From Triticum aestivum (lineage: Eukaryota; Streptophyta; Magnoliopsida; Poales; Poaceae), in NCBI RefSeq assembly GCF_018294505.1, contig NC_057810.1, positions 710,247,563 to 710,311,562 on the forward strand: a DNA stretch of 64,000 nucleotides, written 5' to 3'. Shown here one piece after another: positions 34,886 to 46,330 of the stretch; within the stretch, counting starts at the first letter, position 1, and each line of letters opens with the position of its first letter. The translations under genes were made by a program, and so were the position numbers. A model generated the notes under the pieces. That model ran no database searches. It had not been told where the DNA came from and saw nothing but the letters and a program-made list of their open reading frames with translations.

Positions 34886-35293
34886 TTACCAGATTACGTC
34901 CGACCAGGTGACGGATACCTCGCCGACGCTGGTATCGAGCCCAAGTGCCTCCCACACAGCGACGGACGTGCTGATCTCGTCAGTGCGGCAGCCGTTCCCG
35001 GTGCCGCACTCGTCCACGACCCTAGCCTCATGGGATCGCCCGTTCGAGCTATTGACGTTGATCAGCTTACCGCACCGGGCACCGTTCTCATACCACGCCG
35101 TGGTCAGCGCCACCAGGAAGAGGTCGTCGCTGTGATACTGGCCGTCGCACGCCGCCGGCCCGCCCTCTTCTCCTTGCTGGAAACCGTTCAATGACATCAC
35201 CGCCGGCTGGTCCATGGCCCACCCAGCAGCGCCGGACACCTGCAGGAACACAAGGATGCCAAGGATTACCACCGCCTTGCAAGTGCTCGCCAT
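34886..35293 (-). CDS. Kiwellin/ripening-related small secreted protein, copy 1
   Basis: 135 residues, one exon. Residues 1-24 form a signal peptide (hydrophobic VVILGILVFLQVSGAAG), so the product should be secreted to the apoplast. The mature part matches the single-domain ripening-related/kiwellin family: VMSLNGFQQGEEGGP, CDGQYHSDDLFLVALTTAWY, RCGKLINV, VVDECGTGNGC and a C-terminal VTWSDV. It has four mature cysteines (49, 74, 96, 102). The fold is expected to be a double-psi beta-barrel related to barwin and expansin, without enzyme residues. Known kiwellins act in defence; maize KWL1 binds the fungal effector chorismate mutase Cmu1. The Cys-rich N-terminal kissper part of long kiwellins is absent. 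No inactivating mutation is seen. Function in this plant is inferred only from the family. Confidence 0.85.
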   Translation of the reverse strand: MASTCKAVVILGILVFLQVSGAAGWAMDQPAVMSLNGFQQGEEGGPAACDGQYHSDDLFLVALTTAWYENGARCGKLINVNSSNGRSHEARVVDECGTGNGCRTDEISTSVAVWEALGLDTSVGEVSVTWSDVIW

Positions 35294-35324
35294 GGTGATT
35301 CGGCGATAAAGGCTCCTGCTTGCG

Positions 35325-35331
35325 TTTATAA
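35325..35331 (-). promoter_or_regulatory. TATA box of kiwellin-like copy 1
   Basis: The minus strand reads GCTTATAAACGCAAG, with TTATAAA 32 bases before the ATG at 35293. The same block precedes copies 2 and 3, which supports a conserved core promoter. The short distance implies a very short 5' leader if this box is used. Confidence 0.6.
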
Positions 35332-35640
35332 GCTAGCTTAGCTTGCCGTTGCCCTCCCTGTGTATGTGTGCTTTGCTTTCTCTCAAGGCTGTTGGTTGAA
35401 GGGCTTTATGTAGGCTCGTGTTGCAGCCTGGGACAAAGCTATGTACGTAATCACACACGTGATGTGCATGCCGCCCTCGTGTGGCTCATCAAAGAGCTTG
35501 CAGACAAAACAAGGATTCTTCCCTCGTACTTAGTATATCTTTGCATTGTTAAGACCACGCATGCTGTTGGATCTCATATTGCCAAAAAAGGATGGAGTGT
35601 TGCAATCCAACTTCAATCTAATTAATTAATATTGCACAAC

Positions 35641-35956
35641 AAACAAATATGATCGAGGGCAAGATCGAGACGAGTGCGTGTAGTAATCTAGGTGTACATT
35701 GACAGGAAAATACAGTTGGTCAAATAAAAGGTCATCCAGGTGACGCCAATTTGTATATGCCATGTGCTACTCGTCCACATGTTTCATAGCTGGCTATGTG
35801 GCATCGATAACATGTTCAGCGTACATATAAGGGTATAAATGCCCGCTTGATTTACTCATTGTGGGTACGTAGAAATAATGTGTTTTTTAGATTTATGGCT
35901 AAGGATGTTTTTACCCACGCACGGACGAATACGGGCATTTCAACACTAATTAACCC

Positions 35957-35990
<34 letters not shown>

Positions 35991-36165
35991 ATTTTCATGG
36001 GGAAGGACCCGCCTCACTAATTAATCTCCAATTAAAGACTAATCCAAGACTGCCACGTATTACAGTCTGTTGATTCCATATTAGAGAGTGCTTGCGTGTA
36101 GCAAAGCCCCGTATATAGTACTGTTTGTGGAGTTCTAGGTAGTTTATAACTACTAAGGGCATCTC
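35641..36165. other. Intergenic region with a 32-base C homopolymer
   Basis: No gene is recognised. 35958-35989 is an uninterrupted run of 32 C, preceded by TTAACCCT. Long C/G homopolymers are rare and sequence poorly, so the exact length may be unreliable. Confidence 0.7.
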
Positions 36166-36735
36166 CAAGGCAGACCCACAAACTGACAGCATCCGGCGGG
36201 ACCGCGTTGTCCAGCCTCGGAAGCCATCCAACGCGGGGCTGTATCGGTCCGAGGGGCAATTTCTCCCTCAAACTAGAGACAAAAGTTAGGGAGCTTTGCG
36301 GGAGTCCAGACACGCGAAACGTAGGAATCTGACACCCCCTGCCCACTCAAAATCCTTCCCGGACCCCGTGACTCCATCCTCCCCATTTTCTCTCCTTCAT
36401 TCCTTCTCTTTTTCCTTCAACGCTGCTCCACCACCACGCCACACCCATGCTGGAACTCTACGTCTCTATCACCTCCAGTGCTCCAACAGGGCTCCAAGCC
36501 GCTTCTCCTCTGTCTCCAATCAACTCCTGTCCTCCGACCGTCCCGTCAGGTACCACCCGCTACTGTTATTTTCACCATGCTCACCAACCGTTCAATGAAT
36601 CATCGGAGCTAAAAATAGTTGTCCCTTCTTATTTCTAGCAATGGATTCCGATTTGGAGTACATATACGAGCAGCATGTGGAGTCATCTGATGGCTCGTCG
36701 GATGAGGAGGAGTACCCCGATGAGACGGTAGCGGT
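36162..36735 (+). pseudogene. Possible PIF/Harbinger-like transposon 5' fragment
   Basis: A terminal-like GGGCATCTCCAAGGC starts at 36158-36159 and is preceded by TAA, the 3-bp target type of PIF/Harbinger elements. About 475 bases on, after a likely leader intron (donor GTACCACC at about 36549, acceptor TTTCTAG ending at about 36639), an ATG at 36641 opens an acidic N-terminus, MDSDLEYIYEQHVESSDGSS. That start resembles plant Harbinger-type transposase N-termini. The similarity to known elements ends near 36735 and no catalytic domain follows, so this is at most a truncated copy. It could instead be an unrelated gene fragment. Confidence 0.3.
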
Positions 36736-37493
36736 GGGAGGGAGGGGGGCGCTCGGCAGCGAGGAGAAGGAGGGGCCGCCCTGGTCGCCTCGCTCGGGGA
36801 GGCGATGCGGGGCGTACGGGAGGGAGAGAGTGTGTGAAGGTCATCCATATGTAATTATGCATCCGCCTTTCCTTTTTGTCAAACATTTCTTTCATGCGTG
36901 TCCTCTTTTTTTCTCCAAGGGGTTGTTGCATGCGACATTTCAAGCGCCCATCATTCCTGTAACAATAGATATAATTTTCCCTTCCTCTGAACATGTCATT
37001 GCATGCATCCATCATTCCCAGTTCTATTGTAATGTTTTGGACAATTAATGTTTCTATTTGGCGACCCATATGTAAACCTGTATACATGTTTCTCTCTGTG
37101 TGTCTCTGATTCTTTTAGTGTTACATTGTTATTTCATTCACGTCAAGTTTTTTAAGATGATATTGACTCCATGAATATTTTCCTAGCACAGTTTTCATTT
37201 TTATCGTTTTGACGAAGTACGGATGCTGCTTTAATTATTTTTAGATTTAAAGGAAAAGGAAAATACCGAATTTGGGAGAATTTGTACTTATAAGGAGAAA
37301 AATACAGACCAAGCTTACATGCAGTGACTTATACTGTCACAAACAAGCTTACATTGGTTGAGCTTACATATAAGCAGATTACCCGCGCACACACCATGCA
37401 TGTGCGTATGCATGTAAATAGTTATTTCATCGAGGAGAGACTTTGGAGTTGAAAGCAAATGACTGGATTTACAAGTACAAGCAACCATTTGAA

Positions 37494-37895
37494 TTAGACG
37501 TCCGACCAGGTGACGGCCACCTCGCCGACACTGGTGTCAAGCCCAAAGAACTTCCACACGGCGGCCGACGTGCTGATCTCGGTAGCGCCGCAGCCGTTGT
37601 CCGAGTCGCACTCGTCCACGACCATGGCCTGCAGGCTGCTCCCGCCAGAGCTCTTGATGCTGATCATCTTGCCACACCGGAGGCCTGGCCCATACCACAC
37701 TGAGGTCATCGCCACCAGGTAGAGGTCGTCGTTGTGGTACTGGCCGTCGCACTTCGCCGGCCCGCCCTCCTCTCCTTGCTCGAAGCCGTTCAGCGACATC
37801 ACCGCCGGGACGTTGTAGACTTGCCCGGCGGCGCACCACACCTGCAGGAAAACCAGAATGGCAAAAATCGCCACGACCTTGCTACTGCTCGCCAT
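37494..37895 (-). CDS. Kiwellin/ripening-related small secreted protein, copy 2
   Basis: 133 residues, one exon, with a signal peptide at 1-24 (VVAIFAILVFLQVWCAAG). The mature protein aligns end to end with copy 1: VMSLNGFEQGEEGGP, CDGQYHNDDLYLVAM, RCGKMISI, VVDECDSDNGCG, VTWSDV. The four mature cysteines are at the same positions (49, 74, 96, 102). Differences from copy 1 are mostly conservative and the frame is intact, so selection for protein function is plausible. Expected role: secreted apoplastic protein of the kiwellin family, possibly a binder of pathogen proteins (family inference). Its TATA-like box has a T to C change (TTACAAA), which could lower expression relative to copies 1 and 3. 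Confidence 0.85.
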   Translation of the reverse strand: MASSSKVVAIFAILVFLQVWCAAGQVYNVPAVMSLNGFEQGEEGGPAKCDGQYHNDDLYLVAMTSVWYGPGLRCGKMISIKSSGGSSLQAMVVDECDSDNGCGATEISTSAAVWKFFGLDTSVGEVAVTWSDV

Positions 37896-37917
37896 GGTAA
37901 TCGAGCTGCTTCTTGCG

Positions 37918-37924
37918 TTTGTAA
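37918..37924 (-). promoter_or_regulatory. Mutated TATA-like box of kiwellin-like copy 2
   Basis: The minus strand reads GCTTACAAACGCAAG where copies 1 and 3 have TTATAAACGCAAG. The single change interrupts the TATA core. It is 23 bases before the ATG at 37895. Confidence 0.45.
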
Positions 37925-38382
37925 GCTAGCTTGCAGTTGGCTTGCCCTGTGCGCTTTTTCTCGAGTTTATGTAAGCCTCGTGCTGGAGCGTGCAGACAAA
38001 ACGATGGACGTACCTACACATGTGCATACCGCCCTCGTGTGACTCGTCACAGAACTCGTGACAAAGTAAGGATTCTCTCCTCTCCTGTATTAACAAACTC
38101 TTGCATCGTTGAGACCACACTTGTTTTTGGATTTCATGGAGCGAGGGCAACATTTTATAGGGAACTATTGCTTCATCGTTAATAAAAGTACTAATCATTA
38201 AGCTAGATAATGTCGTGGAGCCAGAACCTCAGTCGTCACGGCCCGCTGCTGTTGAGCCACTGACGTGTGGGCCCGGGGCCACATGTCAGTGGGTGTCAAG
38301 GCACATCAGAGGATCCGTGTCCTACAGTAGTATATGTGGATTAGAATAAGTTCCTCATGCATGGTAATCCTGTTTGTCCTCA

Positions 38383-38556
38383 AAACTGCAGTCACTTGGT
38401 TTTAGTCCTTCAAAGACAGATATTTCATCATTCTTTTATGACAAGAATGGGATAGTGATCTCCGTATCCTCATCTACGTTGATGATATTATTGTGACCAA
38501 ATCTTATGAAAGAGCAGTCGATGCACTTAGAGATTTGCATCATGATTTGACTTAAA
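38383..38556 (+). pseudogene. Isolated Copia reverse-transcriptase scrap
   Basis: Translates as KLQSLGFSPSKTDISSFFYD in one frame, then IYVDDIIVTKSYERAVDALR in another, with a frame change near 38465. This is the RT region around the Y-V-D-D catalytic motif. No LTR or other Copia sequence adjoins it. It is unrelated to the element at 28357-34533, which lacks this very segment. Confidence 0.75.
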
Positions 38557-39594
38557 GGATTTGTTACAGCTACATTATAGTTCGAACGAGGAAATTACAA
38601 AAGAAAAAAAATAGGGAAAACAACATTGAAATTGCACAAATAATTTTGAGAGGCACAGGGGAGTGATATTTAATGGGGTTCATGGTGAACAAACAAATGT
38701 AGATCTTTGGAACACTCACATGATTCACATCTACTGCTTAGGCAAGGCCAATTATATAGCAATTACAGTGAGGAACATTTAATGATCTACCAGTCGGTTA
38801 TTGTCATAAATATAGGTCGTTTTAGTATTCCTAACTTGTCCCAAAGTAGGAATCCTTCTACAAACCTATGGGTTTAAGCTCATTTTGTTAAATAAATAAA
38901 TTAGCCAAGAAGCGTTCTGGCATATATATATGACTCTTAGCAGTGATTGCAACACTACCTAGAGACCACCATGTTTCTTTACCCAGTGTTTTCCAACCTA
39001 GTCTCCGCTCTGGCCGTGTCTTCCTCGGCCGCACGTCGGTCGCCGGTTGATTTCAAGTTGGCGTGAGGCAGAAGAGGAAGAGGTATATTCAGAGAATATT
39101 CAGAGAAAGTTAAATTAGTCGATGAAATAAACCAAGAAATGAGAAATTTCAAGAATCGGAGGATACTTGTACACATGCAGCGCAAAACCTTTAGCTTGAC
39201 CATTTTGACACGTATATGCTCTAGAGTTCTCTATCAGAATAATTATATATAAATACCCTACTATAGACCAAGTGCCCACATTAAGCTTTAAAGTACTATG
39301 CATTTTGTCTTTATTATTTTCTACCTAAGGCCAATTAATTGAACGAAATGTTTTGTTGGCATTATCTCGAGCTAAAACTTTTGAAAAAAACTAAAATTTG
39401 TGGAAAATAATTACTCAATCTAGGGTTATTATTTTTATCAACAATGGATATTAAAATTGTTATTTAACATCATATCTCATACTCACCAACGTATTATGTC
39501 ATATATTAAGCCAAGCATTATGAAAGATATATGAGTAAAAACATTAATATGATTAGCAGGTTTGTAATAAGTAGAAAAGTTTGATATAAATAAT
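38557..39594. other. Intergenic AT-rich sequence
   Basis: About 1 kb without a recognisable gene or repeat. Short ORFs here (for example 38979-39303, minus strand) have no recognisable similarity and no conserved features. Confidence 0.5.
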
Positions 39595-39650
39595 AGGGTC
39601 TATCTATGTCACATCTAGATGTGAGATAATATCTCCTCACATCTAAGCTG
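39595..39650 (+). repeat. Left terminal inverted repeat of the Mutator-like element
   Basis: Contains the 14-bp palindrome CACATCTAGATGTG and then CACATCTAAG; inverted match to 46692-46741. Confidence 0.5.
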
Positions 39651-40097
39651 ACATCATCCTCTAATCTGTCTCCACTCTTGACAAACAATACGCCTGGTTG
39701 CTCCCTGATCACCCCCACGTCAACCAGTTTGTTTATTGTCTGGGCAGCCCTTCCAGCAACAACATTCGCCACCTGCCCTTGTTTTTGTTGTGCTTTTTTG
39801 TTTGTCTGTTCGTTCTTGTTTGTTTGAGACGAAAAGGGCCACATGTGTACGCAGACGTGGGCCTTATTAGTAGAAAAATAATAATTGAAGTAAACTTGTT
39901 TGTCAACGAGTGCCTTGTTCCTTTGCTCTTTCAAAACACTCCTTTCGTGCTTTCACTCTTGTCTTTTCTGCAACTATACAAATAAATGAAGTTCCTGTCA
40001 GAGAATTCAACTTATGAAAATCAAAAAGGAGAAAAATAAAAATACAACAAAAAGGAGAACAAACACAAAAAGGAAAAAAGTACTAGCTTCCTGTAGT

Positions 40098-40316
40098 TTA
40101 GAACATACTTACAATTGTTCTCAAGCCATCAAGCAACATGTCATCTGATGCATCACTTTCTATCAGATTAACTATAGTTTGCATAGCTTGTGAACAAATG
40201 TCATGAGATGTTTGCTCTTGCTGGTCAGTCATCCTGTCATTTCCTGGGTCATGTTGTTGATTATTGTTGTTCAACTCCAACTGGTCAGAATTTGTATCTT
40301 TGCTTGCAAGCTCCAT
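40098..40316 (-). CDS. Small acidic ORF of unknown function in the Mutator-like element
   Basis: 72 residues from ATG at 40316: hydrophilic, Asn/Gln/Asp-rich (ELNNNNQQHDPGNDR), with a helical C-terminal half (AMQTIVNLIESDASDDMLL). It looks like a natural protein segment rather than random sequence, and could be a first exon of an element gene. I do not recognise the family. No splice donor is certain. Confidence 0.25.
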   Translation of the reverse strand: MELASKDTNSDQLELNNNNQQHDPGNDRMTDQQEQTSHDICSQAMQTIVNLIESDASDDMLLDGLRTIVSMF

Positions 40317-41349
40317 TTGCGCGAAAAACATGAGCACCAGCAAAAAAGGTAAATCTCTTGCAGTGATAAGGGAAAATGAAAATCGTAAACCAAACATAGG
40401 CACAGCAAAAACCACTGAGTCTACGTCGAAAAGCTATTGTGTACATTGAAAAAAACATGAAAGAACAACTTGCAAAAACCATCGAGTCTACGGCGAAAAG
40501 CTATTGTGTACATTATAAACATTCTTATAGACATTTTTGTATACTTTGCTTTGTTCAGGCAACTTGAGGCATTATGCATATTCAGGCATTTTTCATACGC
40601 GTTTTGCACATTTAGACAATTCTCTGGGGCAGGGAGAAAACATTAACCATTAAATATAGAAAAACCTTGCTTTTATCTCATTAAAATTAGTTATCAAAAA
40701 GTTTGAGAATGTGTCGCTCTACTAAAAGCTACACTACTACTGGGAAACAAAAACCTTGAGGACACATCGCCCTCTCATGCACGACACAAATACACATGTT
40801 AATCACTGAGCATACAGACCGGAAAAAAAAACCCTACATCCAACAATCTCAATCACTGAACTTACATACTCAAAAATGTATGATCTCTTTGAAAAATAAA
40901 CATCCTGGAAATCCCCCACATTTTGAATACAACTAAAAGATGTGTGCTAACATTCTGAATCCCACACTCTAAACTTGCAGATCGAAAATGAAAAATTAAA
41001 CATCCTGAATCCCACATTCTGAAAACAAACAGATTCAGAATGTGTGGTATGCTCTGGAAAACACTCTGAATTCAGAGTGTTGGATTTTGCATTTCTGTAA
41101 ACACTCTGAATTCTGTTTTTATACCCTGGAGATGTGAGCAATAACTTAATTTACAGTTTCAAGTCTGAAAACTTACAGATCAAATCAAAAACAGCTTGCA
41201 TAACCTCATTGTCATCAACTAACACCCCTCCCACCCCCTCCCCCCAGCACAATAATGGGCAGACGAAAAACAACTACCAGAAGCTAAGCTGAATTCATCA
41301 GTGTAGAAGCTAGCTTCAACACACAGTATAATTTGTTCGTTGCTGACTC

Positions 41350-43760
41350 TAGACAACAAACACCCCCCTCGAGTTGCAAGTGGAGGGTGGACTTGCAACT
41401 AGGTGCAACTAGAAAACTACATCGACGAGTTTCTAGAACATGGTTGACTTGCAACTTGGGCGATTACAAACTACATCCATCGAGTTGCGAGTCAGGGTGG
41501 ACTTGCAACTAGGGAAACTACAAAACTACATCCCCAAGTTGCGAGCACATGGTTGACTTGCAACTGGGGCGATTACAAACTACATCCCTCGAGTTGCGAG
41601 TTGGAGGTTGACTTGCAACTGGGGTGAATACAAAACCACATTCCCTCGAGTTGCGAGTCGAGGGTGAACTTGCAACTAGGGCAACTACAAAACTACATCC
41701 CCGAGTTGCGAGTACATGGTTGACTTTCAACTGGGGTGAGTACAAACTACATCCCTCGAGTTGCAACTCGGGGGTGGACTTGCAACTGGGGTGAAAACAA
41801 ACACCCCCCTCCGAGTTGTGAGTCGAGGGTAGACTGGCAACTGGGCCGACAGAGACTCCTAGTTGCAGGTTGAGGGCCTAATAGCAACTACCATGAAACC
41901 AGAAAAAAGACAACACCCTCGAGTTGCGAGTCGAGGGTGGACCTGCAACAACAAAACTACACCCTCGAGTTGCGAGCGAGGGTGGATCAGCAACAACAAA
42001 ACTACACCCTCGAGTTGCGAGTCAAGGGTGGACCTGCAACTAGGGAACTACAAAACTACACCCCCGAGATGCGAGTCGAGGGTGGACTTACAACTAGGGC
42101 AACTACAATACTATATCCCCGAATTGCGAGTATATTATTGACTTGCAACTAGGGCGATTACAAAGTACATCCCTCGAGTTGCTAGTCAGGGTGGTCTTGC
42201 AACTGGGATGAAAACCAAAAAAACAACACCTCCCCCCCGAGTTGCGAGTCGGGGGTGGACTTGCAACTGGGGCAATTAAAAACTACATCCCTCGAGTTGC
42301 GAGTCGGTGATGGACTTGCAACTGGGTGATTAAAAACTACATCCCTCGAGTTGCGAGTCGGCAGCGGACTTGCAACTAGGTCAATCAGAAAACTACAGCC
42401 CCGAGTTGCGAGTACATGGTTGACTTGCAACTGGGGTTGAATACAAACAACACCCCTCCTCCAAGTTGCGAGTCGAGGGTGGACTTGCAACTGGGCCGAC
42501 AAAAAACCCTAGTTGCAGGTCAAGGGTCTAATTGCAACTACCATGAAACGAGAACAAAAGACAACACCCCTCGAGTTGCGAGTTGAGGGTGGGCTTGCAA
42601 TTTGGGCAACTACAAAACTACATCCCCGAGTTGCGAGTACATCGTTGACTTGCAACTGGGGCAATTACAAAACTACATCCCTCGAGTTGGAAGTCGGCGT
42701 GGACTTGCAACTTGGGTGAAAACCAAAACAACACCCTCCGAGTTGCGAGTCGAGGGTGGACTTGCAACTGGGCTGATAGAAACCCCTAGTTGCAGGTCGA
42801 GGGTCTAATTGCAACTACCATGAAACAAAAACAAAAGACAACACCCCCTCGAGTTGCAAGCCGAGGGTGGACTTGCAACTAGGGCAACTATTAAAACAAC
42901 ACCCCCGGGTTGCGAGTCCAGGGTGGACTTGCAACTAGACCGATTGAAACACCTAGTTGAAGGTCGAGGGTCTAATTGCAACTACCATGAAACAAGAAGA
43001 ATAAGCAAAACACCCATAGTTGTGAGTCAAGGGTTGACTTGTAACTGGGTGAACCTACAGTTACAAAAAAGCCCGTAGTTGCGAGCCGAGTGTTGACTTG
43101 CAACTAGGGCCTTGAGTTGCGTGTCGAGTGTTGACTTGCGACTAGGACCTTGAGTTGCGAGTTCCGGATCAACTTGCGACTAGGGGCAAACTACAACTAC
43201 AAAAAGCCAGGTCCAAGTTGCTAGTCAAGCATTGACTTGCAACTAGAGCCTCCCCCTCCCCCCTGAGTTGTGAGTTATGGTCGACTTGCAACTGGGGCAA
43301 CCTACAACTACAAAAAGAAAAGGAAGCCCCCACTTGCGAGTCTAGGGGTTGACTTGCAACTAGGGACCTCGAGTTGCGAGTCCGGGGTCAACTTGCGACT
43401 AGGGGCAAAAGTACAACTACAAAAGAAAAAGAAGCCATCGGTTACGAGTCTATGCTTGACTTGCAACTAGGAATCTCGAGTTGCGAGTTAGGGGTCGACT
43501 TGCAACTGGGGCAAACCTACAAAGTACAACTGGGGCAACCTAGAACTACAAAGATAAAGAAGCCCCTAGTTGCCAGTCGAGGATTGACATGAAACTAGAG
43601 GCACCCCCTCCCTCTCCCCCCAAGTTGCGAGTTAGGGTTCGACTTGCAACTGGGGCAAAAAAAAATTACAAAACAGCCCCCTAGTTGTGATTCGAGTCTT
43701 GACTTGCAACAAGGGCGACTATACAACTACAAGAAAAACCTTGTTACCGGTGTTGACTTA
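41350..43760. repeat. Hairpin-forming minisatellite, about 40 units of 53-59 bp
   Basis: Each unit holds AGTTGCGAGTC, a spacer of about 8 bases (GAGGGTG), then GACTTGCAACT. The two 11-mers are inverted copies with one mismatch, so every unit can fold into a short hairpin. Unit starts such as 41481, 41592, 41650, 41705, 41760 and 41815 give spacings of 53-58. Units are diverged and the array fades towards 43760. Reading frames inside it (GVDLQLG-type repeats) are by-products of the repeat. Confidence 0.88.
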
Positions 43761-45694
43761 CAACTGAGGGCCAAAAAAATATATACAAAAAAGCCTTAAT
43801 ACATTTTTCAAATCACTTAGTCCCAAAAAATCGAGAATGTATTTTTAAGAACTTTTTTAAGCAGAAAATAGAACACTGGTTTGCCATTTTTCGACATTTT
43901 TGTACCCCTATGTAATTGAAGGAACATGCTTAATACGTTACAGAAAAAAGACACAAACAAAAAATGGACAGAGTAGACAAATCACCATCATTCCAGAAAT
44001 AAGAAAAGAAATCAAACAAACAAAGAAGGATTATAACACTAAGGGGTGAATAGGAGAAAAATATATGGCAAAAACTTTACCGCAAAGGTTTCATCGGCAT
44101 CACGAAGATGCAAGCTGAAGCTTGGGCCATTTGCACTCTGACAGTGTGAAGAGCAATCTGGGCAAAGCATGGTTCAAGCAAGAAAAATAATAAGAAAAGA
44201 ATAAGTGGCATCCTGATAGAGCTTTGCCAAATAAACATAGAAATCTTCCACTCCTGGGGTATGCTAACATCCCTTAGCATAAAAAACGCTAAATTTTATA
44301 GTGGATTCAACCACCAACTATAAGAATTACAACATGCTTTTGTACAGATTACTACACTGAAATTCCATGAACAAGAACTATACTATCAGCAAAAAAAACC
44401 TGCTAGAACTATATCAACAACTACACTGAACCTATTCCAAAAAAGTAAGAAAAAAATGAACAAATAAAAAAACTACATGAAAGTAAAAAGAGAACCATTT
44501 CTAATTGAAGCATGGACGGCAAAAACCATCAAGATCATACATCAAAACAAACATAAAAAATTGCTGGTTGAACACTTAAAGACTATGGCAACACTGTCAG
44601 CTAAGCGAATTGCTTAATTTCAAAACTGAAGCTAATCTGACAGATAATCAAGTTACAGATTTCTACTATGGAAGAAAGATTGCAGCAAAGCAAGAGGCTC
44701 ACGCACAACAAAAAGAAAGTCTCATGGCATGAACTACAAAAAACATGTTTTTGGTACAAAAATATTACACACTGAAACTTCCCATGAATAGCTATACTAT
44801 CAACAAAAAGCCTGCTAGAACTACATCAAACAACTACACTTAAAAGTCCATGGACTACAACAACACGCTACACTGAACCTACATCTACACATACATATAC
44901 TCATCTATTTCCCCCCGTGTTCCAGTCTTCAGAGCAGAACCATGGTGCTAGTCTGCTAGATAACTGATTTTCAGGCACAACCTTTACTCATCACAAAGAC
45001 GTGCCAAAAACAAGTAACTAATCTTCAAAGATACAACTAGAAACTAGATAGTCCGGACAAGTTTATATTCTAGCACAGAAGTTCGGCACTTGCTTGTTTT
45101 GGCCGTATCAGATCCAGAGACACTTGAAATAGCAGGCAGCTTTATATTCTAGGCACACAAAGTTGGTCAAGACACACCACTCCAGTGCATCATAATGCAC
45201 CACTAATAGGGTTGATTTCAATCTAACAAACTGATATTTTTTGTGGATTAAATAGATAACAGATTAGAGAAACCACCAAAATGTGCCCACTGCCGGTGTC
45301 AGCCTGCCTCTGCGTGCGTCCACAAACACATTAAAAAACAACTTACCACTATCTCACAACAATTTCTACTCCTATTGCTGCAACAAAAGAAAGTTGATTT
45401 AGTGTAGACTGTTAGCAAAGTTGATTTTACGCTGACACAAGTAATCGGAATGCTCACTAAAACAAATAAGAAAAAGCACATGTACAAATTATGATACTGG
45501 ACAAGCATTAACAAAAGTTATACTGACATGAAAAAATAGAACAACATGGATCTAGACTGAAAAATAAATCAACCTTGATTCATACAAGAAATGAATTCTA
45601 CCGGGAGATAAAAGAACTGCATATCGTTTAAACCCCTAACACTAAAACACACAAACTAGAAAATGGCATATACTGAATCTCTGCACACTACCCA
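43761..45694. other. AT-rich, noncoding filler of the Mutator-like element
   Basis: No recognisable gene. A local repeat is visible: about 44345-44435 resembles 44760-44850 (both contain CCTGCTAGAACTA and CTATACTATCA). Confidence 0.5.
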
Positions 45695-45704
45695 GCGACC
45701 ACAC

Positions 45705-46117
45705 GAGTGCGGCTAATCTGCACCCGGACTCATCTGCACCCACGCTTAGAAACAAATTCAAAAAAAATACTAGAAAAATTCAAAAAATTCCAATTTTTTT
45801 TGTGGTGGTAGATAATTTTACGCGTGAGGTGCGCCCCAAAATTCAACTCATTTGAGCATCTGAGCAGCTCTCGGCAAAAAAGACAAAATCAGGGTCTGTA
45901 AAAATGTATACTGTTCACGCCCTGTTTTGACCCGATTTGTCTTTTTTGCCGAGAGCTGCTCAGGTGTCCAAATGAGTTGAATTTTAGGGTGCACCTCACG
46001 CGTCAAATTATCTACCACCACAAAAAAATTTAGAATTTTTTGAATTTTTCTAGTATTTGTTTTTGAAATTTTTGCTGAGAGGGAGCAGATGAGCCCGGGC
46101 ACCGTTTTGAGTTTTCC
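45705..46117. mobile_element. Fold-back Mutator-type MITE
   Basis: 413 bp that folds on itself over nearly its whole length: for example GTGGTGGTAGATAATTTTAC (45801-45820) against its inverted copy at about 46001-46021, and GAGCAGCTCTCGGCAAAAAA against 45937-45960. It is flanked by the 10-bp direct repeat GCGACCACAC (45695-45704 and 46118-46127). A 9-10-bp TSD points to Mutator-type mobilisation. Confidence 0.8.
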
Positions 46118-46194
46118 GCGACCACACTGAATAATTTACCTACTTGAACTCCCCCCTCCCCACATTTGGATGCATTTGAGGGAACGAACCTTAG

Positions 46195-46330
46195 ATAGAT
46201 GAATACATAAACAAATATAGGGATGGTGCTAATCTGTGAGGAACCCTGCCCACATTAGAGTCGATTGAGGCACAAATCCTAGATTGATGGTACACAAACA
46301 AAAAGAAGAGGGATGGTGCTAATCTGTGAG
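46195..46330. repeat. Two tandem units of about 92 bp
   Basis: AGGGATGGTGCTAATCTGTG occurs at about 46218 and 46309, each preceded by a related TAGAT-GATG-ACA-AAACAAA stretch. Confidence 0.6.

Larger units (their letters stand above)
34539..35640. repeat. Kiwellin-like duplication block, copy 1
   Basis: This block and 37110-38160 share not only the gene but both flanks. On the 3' side both have TTTAAAGGAAAAGGAAA and a CATGCATGT-rich stretch. On the 5' side both have GCCGCCCTCGTGTG (copy 2: ACCGCCCTCGTGTG) and GCAGACAAAAC. The unit is therefore a segmental duplication of about 1 kb. The Copia element sits exactly at its left edge. Confidence 0.7.
37110..38160. repeat. Kiwellin-like duplication block, copy 2
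   Basis: Partner of 34539-35640 (see there). The homology covers the 3' flank, the coding region, the promoter and about 250 bases upstream. Confidence 0.7.

Noticed and set aside
38258..38293. Inverted repeat CCACTGACGTGTGG ... CCACATGTCAGTGG as a terminator or MITE
   Set aside because: A short palindrome of a motif that is common in grass repeats; no TSD or element boundaries.
40731..40760. CACTACTACTGGGAAAC as a CACTA transposon end
   Set aside because: No matching inverted end, no subterminal repeats and no 3-bp TSD were found.
41518..43592. Repetitive ORFs of GVDLQLG type
   Set aside because: Produced by the minisatellite units; no start context, changing frames and no conservation beyond the repeat.
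41350..43760. CRISPR-like array
   Set aside because: Units are diverged, spacers are not unique, and the setting is eukaryotic repeat DNA. It is a minisatellite.
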